The translations under genes were made by a program, and so were the position numbers. 64,000 bases of DNA from positions 335,361 to 399,360 of the forward strand of contig NZ_ADAQ01000013.1 of the NCBI RefSeq assembly GCF_000176515.1, read 5' to 3'. The stretch comes from Grimontia hollisae CIP 101886. Lineage in GTDB: Bacteria; Pseudomonadota; Gammaproteobacteria; Enterobacterales; Vibrionaceae. The notes beneath the pieces are model-generated. The model was not told where the DNA came from. It searched no databases and saw only the letters and a list, made by a program, of their open reading frames with translations. Positions within the stretch are counted from its first letter, which is position 1, and each line of letters starts with the position of its first letter. Of this stretch, positions 17,615 through 27,512 are shown piece by piece.

Positions 17615-18558
17615 AATACCTCACTTGAAATCTTTGAGATCATATTAATAAATAATTCTCTACTACTATAATCTTCAAGTAAATTCTTATAGCTTTCCTC
17701 TCGGTTACCCCCTTTATGAGAGCAATATTTTGATATACTTTCAATAACCTCATTGTACGGTTCAATAGATAGTATCTCTTCCATAAAAAAATAGTCTTCA
17801 TCATTATTTTTATTTTTTAATCGATACTTTTTCAAAAAATCATCTTGGTATTTAGATCTAATCCAACAAATTTCAAACATCATTCTATCAAAACTCGAAT
17901 TAATAGTATTTGTTGAGTGAGATCTATATTTAACCAAAGGCAATTCCAAGCAATAGCATTTAAAATCAAGAGCTACTCTAAGAGCAAAGTCCCAGTCATG
18001 ACAAAACTTTAAATTTTCAAAATAACCAATAGTAGATAACACATTACGAGTGAAAACCATATTACTCGTCGTTGATATAAAGTTTGATGTAAGAAGATTT
18101 TTATTATATGTCTCCGTATAGCTATCAACTTCAATATAGCCATTCGACCATTTTGGTCTAAAGTTTTCCCAAGATTTCTTTACATTTATTAATTTCCCAT
18201 GCTCATTAATCAATTCAATCCAACTACAACAAAACTCTATTTTTCTTGAATTCATAAAACTGATAATTTTCTCCAATCTATCAATACAATATCTATCATC
18301 CGAGTTAATAATAGATATATAGTCTCCTTTAGCCATATTCAAACCTGTATTAATTGCTAAATGTGCTCCTTTATTTTCTTGTTTAATCAATTTAAATCTT
18401 GTATCTCTAATTGTTTCTAAATATTTCACACTGCTATCTTTAGAACCATCATCTATTACTATCAACTCCAAATCGAAATAACTTTGATTTAATATGCTTT
18501 CAACACTTGATTTAATATACTTATCATGATTGAAACTTGGCATTATTACTGAAATCAT
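17611..18558 (-). CDS. GT2-family glycosyltransferase
   Basis: 315 residues with a GT-A domain: ISVIMPSFNHDKYIKSSVES, VIDDGSKDSS, GDYISIINSDDRY and FCHDWDFALRVALDF. The C-terminal third has no signature I recognise. Its start overlaps the end of the 1150-residue protein by 35 bp and its stop overlaps the epimerase, so the three AT-rich genes form one tightly packed unit. Sugar and acceptor unknown. Confidence 0.82.
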   Translation of the reverse strand: MISVIMPSFNHDKYIKSSVESILNQSYFDLELIVIDDGSKDSSVKYLETIRDTRFKLIKQENKGAHLAINTGLNMAKGDYISIINSDDRYCIDRLEKIISFMNSRKIEFCCSWIELINEHGKLINVKKSWENFRPKWSNGYIEVDSYTETYNKNLLTSNFISTTSNMVFTRNVLSTIGYFENLKFCHDWDFALRVALDFKCYCLELPLVKYRSHSTNTINSSFDRMMFEICWIRSKYQDDFLKKYRLKNKNNDEDYFFMEEILSIEPYNEVIESISKYCSHKGGNREESYKNLLEDYSSRELFINMISKISSEVL

Positions 18559-21500
18559 TATCCGACCTTTTCTCTATATATTTATCAAATAACTCCATGT
18601 ATTTTTTTGATACATGCTCTATCGAATATTCATTATAAATAGCATTTCGACATGATACAGCTTGTTTTTTAAGATCCTTGTTGTGGAGAATATATTTCAA
18701 AAATTTTTTCCCCAGATCTTCAATATCATTATTTTTATATATATATCCAATTTTATATTTATTTATTAAATTTGGTATTTCACCAACAAAGGGCGATAAA
18801 ATTGGTAACCCGACAAATGCAGCCTCAATTAAAGCTAAAGGTAAACCTTCATAATGTGAGGTGATGATTAAACCATCTGAAACAGAATATAATTTGCTAA
18901 TAGGCATAATATTATCGAACATTGTAACATTTTCCATATTGTTATCTGAAATGTATTTCATACATTCATGCTTTAACTCACCATCTCCTACTAAAACAAA
19001 ATGTTCTTTATATTTAAATTTTTCTCTATTTTTAGCCAATTCTAAAAACATAAGAGGGTTCTTTTGCTCAGTCAGTCTACCAACAAAACACCAAATGTTT
19101 TTATTTTTTGGTAAATTTAAATTTGATTTTATTCTGTATATATCTGAAAGTTGATATTTTAGAGTTTTCATGGCATTATTTAGACATAATCCATGTTTTA
19201 TTTTAGTGATACTCCCTTGACTAAATCCACATTCTCTCTTAAATGTATACTCTATCTTATCATTTATTGCTATATAATGTTCAAAACCTTGAAAGTCAGA
19301 TTTTTTTAATTTTTCTATCCATCCAAAATTATGATCATAGCATTCTTGATCAATAATTGGCAGACCATTAAAAATATTTTTTATATTTTGGATATTCTGA
19401 TGAAGCCAGACGGATCCATTAGTTATCCATACTAATTCCGGCTTAATATTTTCCACGATATGTGACATCATTTCCAAATGCTTTTTTTTACTGCAAACTT
19501 CATCACCTTCGATTATATAATCCACACTACTAGATATTTCAGAATGCAAGCTACCTGAACTAGAATTAATAGGTTCTAGTGCTAAGTAAATGAAAGAGTA
19601 GTTATTTTTCAAAGCTTTCATTGTATCTAATGTTAATCTTTCCACACCACCAACGGCTACTTTCATTGCCAAACACAAAATCCTAGGCTTTCTATAATTA
19701 ACGCTGAATCTGGGGATATATCTATTTAATTGAAAAATGGTATTTGACATTGTTCCTGCTGTCCAAAAAGTACCATCATTATTATTAAAATTCACATACA
19801 TTCTAAGACAATCATGAATAATTATCGTGTTGGATATTTTAAAACCGTTATGTATGATATTTAATACCTTGCCAAATATTGCTCCATTAAATTTATATTC
19901 ATTAATAAAAGAAATTGCATGTTTCTTTGTTAAAAATAATGAATCCCTTAGTAGAAAAATATTAACTTTTGGTAGCTTATCAAAACCATTTGAACAAATT
20001 GCAACATCTAAATTCTCATAGAAAATAGATAATAGACAGTTCATTATAGCATCCTTTGTCAATATATTATCTTTACTTGTTGGATAATAGAAATACTCAC
20101 AGTCGACCTCATACAATGTAGTTATAATTTTACCACTTTCTACATCCAAATAGTTTTTACTTTGCTTTATTAATACCACACACTCAACATTTAATTTCCT
20201 TTTTATTTCCATTAAATGTTTATATTCTTTACAGTATTCTCTATCTAGAACCACACATAACTTACTAGCTAAATTATTATTAATATCCCTTTTACTTCTT
20301 TGCGATTCTAAGTATCCTTTTTGAATTATTAATATAATTTTTTCTATATTTATTATCCCATACCTCGCCATTTCAATATAGTTTATTGCTTGAATTTTTT
20401 CATAATTAATATTTATTGGCTGAGACTTCGTAACGGTCTTATAAGAATCATGTTTTGTTCTATAATTTGTTGATATAATTGGCAAGTATACCGGTTCATG
20501 TTTTCTTGTCAGCCTTATAATAAACTCCCAATCTACCAACCTTGTTAGTTTTTCATTAAACCCACCAAACTCTTTAACCAATTTTGACTTATGAGCAAAA
20601 CCATTTATATCTATAAAATTATTTTTTAATAGAAAAATTCGACAATATTTTCTTCCAATTATTTTATCTTTTAAACTTACATTTTCTTTAACCTCTATTG
20701 GTGTGTATACACTCAATGCTTCATATTTACTAAGTGTATATGCATATAAAGTTAAAGTATCTTCAAACCATGAATTGTCACTGTCCAAATAAGCAATTAT
20801 TTCCCCACTAGCATGCTCTAACCCTATATTTCTTGCTGCTGATTGCCCTCTATGTTTTTCTAATCTGTGTACCTTAATATTTCCTTCCAATATTTCTTTT
20901 TTATATTTTTTATTAATAAATTCATATGTTGAATCACTACTACAGTCATCAATTATAATCAATTCCTTGCTTTTATATCTCTGTTTTAAAAAAGAATTAA
21001 TCGCTTCTGATATTATATCGACTCTATTATAAGTAGGGAGAATGACACTAATTCTTTCTTTTAAACTCAATACATGTCTAAATATTTCATCTTTTATTTC
21101 CAATGAAATATTTCTGAATTTCATTGGATTTCCATCAATAATTAAATCATCAAAAGACTTTGGTTTTCTAAATCCAAACTTTTCTATATTTTTCAACCAT
21201 TCAGGTTTATCTTCTATATTAAGAATAATACTAAGTAGTGTTTCTTTACTTTTAAGACAACAATTAAAATATTCAGAGTATACATTTTCAAAATCTTTCA
21301 AACTAAAAGAAGGGCTACACTCTGATACACCAATCCCTTTTTTGTTATTATAATAATTAAGTGGATGAGTCATATCATGCTTAGGCATGTTATGCATTTT
21401 AAACCAAGAATTATTAAATAATGGATTTGGCTGATGATTAAACTTAGCGTGTTCAATATAATGCTCAAGCATCATGAGGCCTGATTTTTCAACATCTTTG

Positions 21501-21976
21501 TAATTTTCCCTGTAGAATTTTGGGCAAAAATATGGATTTGGTTTACGGTTTTCATTCTCCCCATATTTAATATAGTGAATAAATGGATCCATACCTGAAT
21601 TTCTAACATCAGAATTCTGTTTTAAATACCAACTTTCATAGAAAAGTGGATTGGCACTTAAATTTCCAGATTCTTTATTTACTAAATAATGTGACAATGC
21701 GCATTCATTACTTCCTATGTTATATTTTTTTTTATACCATATAGGGTTAAATAATGGATTTGGTTTTTTTCCTTTCGATTCTTCAATTAATATATATCGT
21801 AATAAACTACTACACCGATCTTTTTCCGTATGATTCTTAACATAATATTCCAAATCGAAATACAATGACCCATTAATTACTTCATATGCTTCCTTAAACC
21901 TAATATAACTCATATTTATTTCTGAGTTGTGGTATTTGTTTTTTATAAATTTCAAATATAGAATTATATTTTTCAT
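18524..21976 (-). CDS. Multi-domain glycosyltransferase (repeats + GT2 + GT4), 1150 aa
   Basis: A very large cytoplasmic glycosyltransferase. Residues about 37-214 hold five degenerate repeats of about 37 residues (NPLF..WY motif followed by HY). A GT-A domain follows from about 308 (ISVILPTYNRVDIISEAI, IDDCSSDST, IAYLDSDNSWFE). The C-terminal third is a GT-B domain of GT4 type, with an N-terminal half at MKVAVGGVERLTLDT and a nucleotide-sugar half with VGRLTEQKNP, VGDGEL and HYEGLPLALIEAAF. Two catalytic domains in one chain suggest addition of two sugars. Base composition is very AT-rich. No frameshift is visible. Confidence 0.85.
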   Translation of the reverse strand: MKNIILYLKFIKNKYHNSEINMSYIRFKEAYEVINGSLYFDLEYYVKNHTEKDRCSSLLRYILIEESKGKKPNPLFNPIWYKKKYNIGSNECALSHYLVNKESGNLSANPLFYESWYLKQNSDVRNSGMDPFIHYIKYGENENRKPNPYFCPKFYRENYKDVEKSGLMMLEHYIEHAKFNHQPNPLFNNSWFKMHNMPKHDMTHPLNYYNNKKGIGVSECSPSFSLKDFENVYSEYFNCCLKSKETLLSIILNIEDKPEWLKNIEKFGFRKPKSFDDLIIDGNPMKFRNISLEIKDEIFRHVLSLKERISVILPTYNRVDIISEAINSFLKQRYKSKELIIIDDCSSDSTYEFINKKYKKEILEGNIKVHRLEKHRGQSAARNIGLEHASGEIIAYLDSDNSWFEDTLTLYAYTLSKYEALSVYTPIEVKENVSLKDKIIGRKYCRIFLLKNNFIDINGFAHKSKLVKEFGGFNEKLTRLVDWEFIIRLTRKHEPVYLPIISTNYRTKHDSYKTVTKSQPININYEKIQAINYIEMARYGIINIEKIILIIQKGYLESQRSKRDINNNLASKLCVVLDREYCKEYKHLMEIKRKLNVECVVLIKQSKNYLDVESGKIITTLYEVDCEYFYYPTSKDNILTKDAIMNCLLSIFYENLDVAICSNGFDKLPKVNIFLLRDSLFLTKKHAISFINEYKFNGAIFGKVLNIIHNGFKISNTIIIHDCLRMYVNFNNNDGTFWTAGTMSNTIFQLNRYIPRFSVNYRKPRILCLAMKVAVGGVERLTLDTMKALKNNYSFIYLALEPINSSSGSLHSEISSSVDYIIEGDEVCSKKKHLEMMSHIVENIKPELVWITNGSVWLHQNIQNIKNIFNGLPIIDQECYDHNFGWIEKLKKSDFQGFEHYIAINDKIEYTFKRECGFSQGSITKIKHGLCLNNAMKTLKYQLSDIYRIKSNLNLPKNKNIWCFVGRLTEQKNPLMFLELAKNREKFKYKEHFVLVGDGELKHECMKYISDNNMENVTMFDNIMPISKLYSVSDGLIITSHYEGLPLALIEAAFVGLPILSPFVGEIPNLINKYKIGYIYKNNDIEDLGKKFLKYILHNKDLKKQAVSCRNAIYNEYSIEHVSKKYMELFDKYIEKRSDNDFSNNAKFQS

Positions 21977-22322
21977 TATAGCACTCTGATACTACTAAAA
22001 TAATTAATTGACACACGATGCATATAAAGATAGATCACCCTATGATAATTTATTAAAAAATCATAAAGTTAAGATGGAAACACACCTTGTCATGTGATTA
22101 AATGATTTCGCTAAAAACAATCAAATAGAAACAAAATATATGAACCCAATTCAGGATGGCATGACTTACTTCTGATATCTAACTATGTTACACGACTTTC
22201 TCTACTAATTCTGCCCTTAACTGGCCAAGAGCTATTGTCTGCCGCCAGTATTTTAGCGAGAGGATTTTCAAAAATGGCTTCGTCTTCGGTGAGTTATGAG
22301 AGAATCCCTCAGTACCTAACTC
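21977..22322. other. Non-coding gap at the edge of the AT-rich cassette
   Basis: This stretch separates the AT-rich glycosyltransferases from rfbB. No gene can be supported. The last 120 bp before rfbB are less AT-rich, and on the minus strand keep an open reading stretch of about 35 codons ending in a stop near 22196, rich in Lys and Arg (for example ILSLKYWRQ), which resembles a decayed 3' end of a gene. I could not assign it to a transposase family. Confidence 0.4.
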
Positions 22323-23444
22323 CTATCTAGGCAGATATTTCCACCACTTTTTATTACCCAAATACCACTCCACAGTCTTCCTAATTCCCGTCTCAAACGA
22401 CTCTATCGGCTTATAACCCAGTTCATTATTTGTTTTAGTCGCGTCAATTGCATAGCGGCGATCATGGCCTGCACGATCTTCGACAAAAGTAATAAGCGTT
22501 TCACATTGTCCTTTAGAAGCTGTGATAGCATGCGGATATTTCATCTGAAGGTCACTGGCTGAAAGGTTTAAAGAGCTAGATTCAAGGAAAGAATGTGCAC
22601 CAGTGAAGTATTCGTTCATCAACTGACAAATTACGTGGACGATGTCGATGTTGGTCCATTCTATATTGCCGCCGATATTGTAATTTTCACCGACATGGCC
22701 TTTTTTAAGTACCAATTCAATCCCTCGTGCATGATCTTCGACATACAACCAATCGCGAATTTGCTGACCATCGCCGTATATAGGCAGCGGCTTGTTATAC
22801 AAAATATTCGTGATGATCAGCGGGATTAATTTTTCCGGGAAGTGGTACGGCCCATAGTTGTTTGAGCAGTTTGATGTTGTTACATCCATACCATAGGTGT
22901 GATGATAAGCACGCACCAAATGATCGGCGGCGGCTTTGCTCGCCGAATAGGGGGAGTTGGGCGCGTAAGGCGTCGTTTCCGTGAAGGCCGGATCATTGGG
23001 TTTCAATGTGCCATACACTTCATCTGTTGAAACGTGGTGAAAACGATGAGGAATAACCGCTTCTCCACGTGCTGTTGGCTCATCAATCCACACTTTTTTG
23101 GCTGCCTTCAATAAACTGTAAGTGCCAATGATATTGGTTTCGATAAACGCATCCGGTGCGGAAATAGAGCGGTCTACGTGAGACTCACCGGCAAAATGCA
23201 CAATGGTATCTAACTTGTACTCTTTTAACAGGGTCTCTACCAGATTGGTGTCGCAGATATTTCCGTGAACGAATACCATATTTTCATTGTTTGCAACAAT
23301 GTCCAGATTGGCTTTATTACCTGCATAGGTCAACGCATCCAGTACAACGACTTTGTCATTTACATGATGTTTTAACCAGTAATGTACAAAGTTTGCACCG
23401 ATAAAGCCTGCACCACCGGTGACTAAAAGGTTTTGTATTTTCAT
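22323..23444 (-). CDS. rfbB: dTDP-glucose 4,6-dehydratase
   Basis: Converts dTDP-glucose to dTDP-4-dehydro-6-deoxyglucose, second step of dTDP-L-rhamnose synthesis. The 373 residues carry NLLVTGGAGFIGANFVHYW, HFAGESHVDRSI, HVSTDEVYG and the YSASKAAADHLV active-site Tyr/Lys motif, followed by NNYGPYHFPEKLIPL. It lies 129 bp downstream of rfbD and ends the rfb group, in the unusual order A-C-D-B. About 15 residues longer than E. coli RmlB. Confidence 0.95.
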   Translation of the reverse strand: MKIQNLLVTGGAGFIGANFVHYWLKHHVNDKVVVLDALTYAGNKANLDIVANNENMVFVHGNICDTNLVETLLKEYKLDTIVHFAGESHVDRSISAPDAFIETNIIGTYSLLKAAKKVWIDEPTARGEAVIPHRFHHVSTDEVYGTLKPNDPAFTETTPYAPNSPYSASKAAADHLVRAYHHTYGMDVTTSNCSNNYGPYHFPEKLIPLIITNILYNKPLPIYGDGQQIRDWLYVEDHARGIELVLKKGHVGENYNIGGNIEWTNIDIVHVICQLMNEYFTGAHSFLESSSLNLSASDLQMKYPHAITASKGQCETLITFVEDRAGHDRRYAIDATKTNNELGYKPIESFETGIRKTVEWYLGNKKWWKYLPR

Positions 23445-23573
23445 AAATTAAAATATCAAATCAGAAAGTTAAGATGTGTTTTTAAGATGAAAGACAAAAC
23501 AGATGTTAATATCCATATTCTTTTCAAGCTTAACGTTTATTAACTTGTATTCTTTCTTTGCAATTATCAGGGT

Positions 23574-24554
23574 TTATTTTGTTCCCGTTATTGTTCGGCG
23601 TTCTTCCTCGTTATGAGTCAGTTCCTCCATCATGGCAGAGAGTTGTTTTCGCCAGTGGATTGTTTCTATTTCACTGGCTTTTTCTGCGGCAACTTTGTCA
23701 ATCACACTAAAATAGGGACGTGCAGCGGGTGTTGGGTAACTGCCCGATGATATCGGGCGAACTGGAATTACTGCCTTAAGCAGCCCTTTTTCTATTCCGA
23801 GTTCTTGAATAGCAAGGGCAAAATCATACCAAGAGGCCACGCCCGCGTCGGTCCAGTGAATAACCTTTGTGCCAGAATATTCCGGCCGCAACATCATTAT
23901 TTCGCGTGGAGATTCAGCCTTTCTCCCCGCTGAAAGTTTCCCCTCTGAAAGGCGCTTTTCGACCAGTGACCACATCATCGTTGCCAAGCCCTTTGCCCAA
24001 GTAGGTGTGCCGATTTGATCATAAACAATGTTCAATTGCTCTTTTTCTGCCATTAACCGGAGCATGGTTTTGACGAAATTACTGCCATGAACTGAATAAA
24101 CCCAGGCAGTGCGGATAATGGTGGCTTGTGCTCCTAAGATCTCAGCCACTTTTTTCTCTCCCGCAAGCTTTGATGCACCATAAACGTTGATGGGATTGGG
24201 GTGATCGTCTGTTTGGTACGGTGTTGAATTTGTTCCGTCGAACACAAAATCGGTCGAAACGTGGATTAAAATTACATTGTGTTCTTTGCAGGCAAGTGCG
24301 AGATTTTCACAGCCCTTGTCGTTAACGGCATACGCGGTTTCTGGCTCCGTTTCCGCTTTATCGACCGCGGTATACGCAGCAGCATTAATGATAACGTCCG
24401 GTTGTTCCGCTTTTACAAGGTTGAATACTGCTTTTGTGTCGCGAATATCCAGTTGTTTTCTGCTCAGAAAAGTGGCGGATCTATTCTCCGGCAATGTGGC
24501 TTTTAGCTCCCACGCCAATTGCCCGCCACTTCCTGTGATCAGAACGCTGCCCAT
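23574..24554 (-). CDS. rfbD: dTDP-4-dehydrorhamnose reductase
   Basis: Final step of dTDP-L-rhamnose synthesis, using NAD(P)H. 326 residues with SVLITGSGGQLAWEL, INAAAYTAVDKAE, STDFVFDG and YGASKLAGEKKV. ATG 24554 is preceded by GGGG seven bases upstream and matches the usual N-terminus; an upstream ATG at 24566 would add four residues. It follows rfbC within a few bases. The C-terminus carries a Glu-rich tail longer than in E. coli, and a stretch near residue 210-225 (SEGKLSAGRKAESPRE) looks like an insertion. Confidence 0.94.
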   Translation of the reverse strand: MGSVLITGSGGQLAWELKATLPENRSATFLSRKQLDIRDTKAVFNLVKAEQPDVIINAAAYTAVDKAETEPETAYAVNDKGCENLALACKEHNVILIHVSTDFVFDGTNSTPYQTDDHPNPINVYGASKLAGEKKVAEILGAQATIIRTAWVYSVHGSNFVKTMLRLMAEKEQLNIVYDQIGTPTWAKGLATMMWSLVEKRLSEGKLSAGRKAESPREIMMLRPEYSGTKVIHWTDAGVASWYDFALAIQELGIEKGLLKAVIPVRPISSGSYPTPAARPYFSVIDKVAAEKASEIETIHWRKQLSAMMEELTHNEEERRTITGTK

Positions 24555-24568
24555 GTTATGCCCCATTA

Positions 24569-25117
24569 TTAGGTAAATGCCGGTGCATCAAAAAAAGAGA
24601 ATCCTGCTTCATCTTTTGCTGAAAGTGAGGGCGGTCCTGCATCTGCTATGGGCCAATCAATACCCAATGCGGCATCATTCCATTTGATGGAAACCTCAAC
24701 ATCCGGGTTGTAATAGTCTGTGCACTTGTAAACGAATTCAGCCTCTTCGCTGGTCACATAAAAGCCGTGTGCAAACCCTTCAGGCACCCACAGTTGACGT
24801 TTGTTTTCTGCCGACAGATACGCACCTACCCATTGACCAAAATAGGGTGAACGTTTACGCATATCGATTGCCACATCAAACACTTCTCCACTCACCACAC
24901 GCACTAATTTCCCTTGGGTGTTTTCTGTTTGGTAATGCAGGCCACGCAAAATCCCCTTTTTTGATTTGCTGTGGTTTTCCTGAACGAACACACGCTCCCC
25001 ACAATGGTCATTAAATAAGGCGGTTCTATACGTTTCCATAAAAAAGCCCCGTTCATCGCCAAACACAGTAGGTTCAATGAGTTTTACATCAGGGATGTTG
25101 GTTTCAATAAACTTCAT
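24569..25117 (-). CDS. rfbC: dTDP-4-dehydrorhamnose 3,5-epimerase
   Basis: Double epimerase making dTDP-4-dehydro-L-rhamnose. The 182-residue cupin protein shows FGDERGFFMETYR, FVQENHSKSKKGILRGLHYQ (the catalytic His in HYQ) and VPEGFAHGF, all RmlC signatures. Length matches the family. It lies between rfbA and rfbD with gaps under 15 bp. Confidence 0.95.
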   Translation of the reverse strand: MKFIETNIPDVKLIEPTVFGDERGFFMETYRTALFNDHCGERVFVQENHSKSKKGILRGLHYQTENTQGKLVRVVSGEVFDVAIDMRKRSPYFGQWVGAYLSAENKRQLWVPEGFAHGFYVTSEEAEFVYKCTDYYNPDVEVSIKWNDAALGIDWPIADAGPPSLSAKDEAGFSFFDAPAFT

Positions 25118-25124
25118 GGTCGCC

Positions 25125-26042
25125 TCATGGATTGGAGAAAATGCGATGTTCTAATAGATTAAGCAGATACTGGCCATATCCAGATTTTTGCAGTGGCTGC
25201 GCCACATCACGAAGTCCCGCCTCATCAATAAACCCCATTCGGAAGGCGATTTCTTCCGGGCAACACACCTTTAATCCCTGACGCATTTCGATGGTTTCAA
25301 TAAATTTCGCCGCTTGCATCAAATTATCGTGTGTACCGGTATCTAACCACGCCGTGCCACGGCCCATAATTTCCACAACCAGTGTTTTTGCTTCAAGAAA
25401 TGCATTGATCACATCCGTGATTTCCAACTCTCCACGGGCTGAAGGTTTCACCTTTTTCGCAATCTCGACTACGTCGTTATCAAAAAAGTACAAACCAGGG
25501 ATGGCATAGTGAGATTTTGGATGTTCGGGCTTCTCTTCAATGGAAATAGCACGGTAATTGTCATCAAATTCCACCACGCCATACGAGCGGGGATTAGCAA
25601 CATGGTAACCAAAAACGGTGGCGCCGCTTTGTTGGTGAGTCGTTCTTCTCAGTAACGCCGGTAGCTCGTGCCCATAAAACAGGTTATCGCCCAATACCAA
25701 CGCAACATTGTCATCACCAATAAAGTCTTCACCGAGTGTAAATGCTTGTGCCAGGCCGTCTGGTGACGGTTGTTCAACGTAGGAAAAATTCACCCCCCAA
25801 CTGGCGCCATCACCCAATAACCGTTCAAAACGTGGCATGTCTTCAGGCGTTGCAATAATCAAAATCTCGCGGATATCTGCGGCCATCAGTGTGGCGATGG
25901 GATAATAAATCATCGGTTTGTCATAAACCGGCATCAGTTGTTTACTCACGACCTGAGTCAACGGGTAGAGGCGTGTTCCCGAACCGCCAGCCAGCACAAT
26001 ACCTTTTCTGCTTCTTTTTTCGCTGTTTTGAAAAGTGAACAT
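25125..26042 (-). CDS. rfbA: Glucose-1-phosphate thymidylyltransferase
   Basis: First enzyme of dTDP-L-rhamnose synthesis, joining dTTP and glucose-1-phosphate. 305 residues; the nucleotidyltransferase signature [16 protein letters not shown] is at about residues 16-31, and [20 protein letters not shown] and [16 protein letters not shown] are present. ATG 26042 is preferred over the TTG at 26048 that the open frame allows. The 15-residue polar leader is a little longer than in E. coli. It follows the kpsE-like gene by 14 bp in the same operon. Confidence 0.95.
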   Translation of the reverse strand: MFTFQNSEKRSRKGIVLAGGSGTRLYPLTQVVSKQLMPVYDKPMIYYPIATLMAADIREILIIATPEDMPRFERLLGDGASWGVNFSYVEQPSPDGLAQAFTLGEDFIGDDNVALVLGDNLFYGHELPALLRRTTHQQSGATVFGYHVANPRSYGVVEFDDNYRAISIEEKPEHPKSHYAIPGLYFFDNDVVEIAKKVKPSARGELEITDVINAFLEAKTLVVEIMGRGTAWLDTGTHDNLMQAAKFIETIEMRQGLKVCCPEEIAFRMGFIDEAGLRDVAQPLQKSGYGQYLLNLLEHRIFSNP

Positions 26043-26056
26043 AGGCAATCTCTTCG

Positions 26057-27511
26057 TTATTTCAGCTCATGAATGGTCGCCACCACCAATCGCCCGATGC
26101 CAAATAGCATTAAGAGCAAAAGCGAAAACAAGGTGATGTTGTAAATGACATTAGGAAACGCGTTGTCTTCCGGCAGCGTGGGAGATTCAACAACAACCAG
26201 GTATTTCAATTTTCTGTATACTTCTATACGTGCTTTTTCTAACGATATTTGAGAAGAGGTGAACGCTTGAAGCGCTAACTCTAGCCCTATTTTCAATTCG
26301 GCATATTTAGCAAGGATTTCGCCAACTGAAAGGTCATCGGCGGTGGTACTGTCAGTGCTAGCAATACTTGGAAGCGTATTTCCACCGCGATTCGACAACC
26401 TTGAACGCTCTTTTGCAAGCTGTGTTTCTATCGCTTCAATTTCATTTTTTAACGCAACGACAGAAGGTGCCTGATCACTCATTACGGATACCAGTGCATT
26501 CAGGGCCGATTGTTTCTCTGCTAACTGTGCTTCCAGCGTGTAAGCGATTTGTTGGATGGCGAGCCCTTCCGCTTCAGGATCAAGCAGCTTATGCTGGTCC
26601 TGAAATATCAACAATTGTTGTTTTGCCGCTAACAATTTTTCTTCGACACGGATATGTTCACCCCGAATAAACTTGAGCTGTGACTCCGCCAGATCATGAC
26701 CAATTTTATTGATGTACCACTCTGCCCTTTGTGTAATAGTCTGGGTGAGGCGCTGTGCATACTCAGGGGAAAAAGCCTGTGCAACAACTGAAATTACGGA
26801 AGATTTTTCATCAATCTCGGCAGCAACCCTTTTTCGATACAACTCATACAGATCTTCCTGAGAGTAATCGCTCTCTAAACGGGAAATCATGTCTATATCA
26901 TCATTTGTAAAATGAGATGCTACATCGAGTTCTGTGACTAAATAGTCCAGCATATCTTTGGAATAAATATAGGCTTTTACCAACTCAGCATCTGAACCGC
27001 CTGACACTGACATACCAAAGCCGGATAACAGCGCCATTGAGGCATCCATTGTTGCAAATCCGTCAGGTTGTTGAACAATCAATTGAGCGCGACTTTCATA
27101 ACGTTCTGATGCAATCACTGTCTGATAAAAGGCAAAAATAAAAGAAGGAAGTAACACAAACCAAAATAAGCTTGTTCTTAGTTGTTTTTTCCCTTTTTCC
27201 TTCGCTTTATTTTTTATCTCTGTGAGTTTTGATATTTGCGTAATACTCTCTGTATTCGCATACCCCTTATCCAGTGCCGGATGATGACTTTCAATTATCC
27301 GTAACGGTTGTTGGTTTGCCTGTTCACCCTGCAATTTATTGATGCGTTGCCAAATTCTTTTGGATAATTCGGGATCACTTTCTTTGAGAGATTCCGCTTT
27401 TTTGGTTAAATACGAGATACTTTTCCATTCTTCCTGACTCACTTGTTTTGAAAGCTGAGCAAACCGTCTTTCTATTTGTTCTTTATCTAACTTTGTTGGG
27501 CTATCGCTCAT
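26057..27511 (-). CDS. kpsE: KpsE/CtrB-type polysaccharide export inner-membrane protein
   Basis: 484-residue polysaccharide co-polymerase/periplasmic adaptor of ABC-dependent capsule export. One membrane helix lies near residues 115-132 ([18 protein letters not shown]) and a second at the C-terminus ([17 protein letters not shown]), with a long coiled-coil periplasmic stretch between (about 270-420). The motif [12 protein letters not shown] after the first helix and [13 protein letters not shown] before the second fit KpsE/BexC/CtrB. The extra 110-residue cytoplasmic N-terminus is charged and longer than in E. coli KpsE. One base separates it from the kpsT-like gene. Confidence 0.85.
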   Translation of the reverse strand: MSDSPTKLDKEQIERRFAQLSKQVSQEEWKSISYLTKKAESLKESDPELSKRIWQRINKLQGEQANQQPLRIIESHHPALDKGYANTESITQISKLTEIKNKAKEKGKKQLRTSLFWFVLLPSFIFAFYQTVIASERYESRAQLIVQQPDGFATMDASMALLSGFGMSVSGGSDAELVKAYIYSKDMLDYLVTELDVASHFTNDDIDMISRLESDYSQEDLYELYRKRVAAEIDEKSSVISVVAQAFSPEYAQRLTQTITQRAEWYINKIGHDLAESQLKFIRGEHIRVEEKLLAAKQQLLIFQDQHKLLDPEAEGLAIQQIAYTLEAQLAEKQSALNALVSVMSDQAPSVVALKNEIEAIETQLAKERSRLSNRGGNTLPSIASTDSTTADDLSVGEILAKYAELKIGLELALQAFTSSQISLEKARIEVYRKLKYLVVVESPTLPEDNAFPNVIYNITLFSLLLLMLFGIGRLVVATIHELK

Positions 27512-27512
27512 T

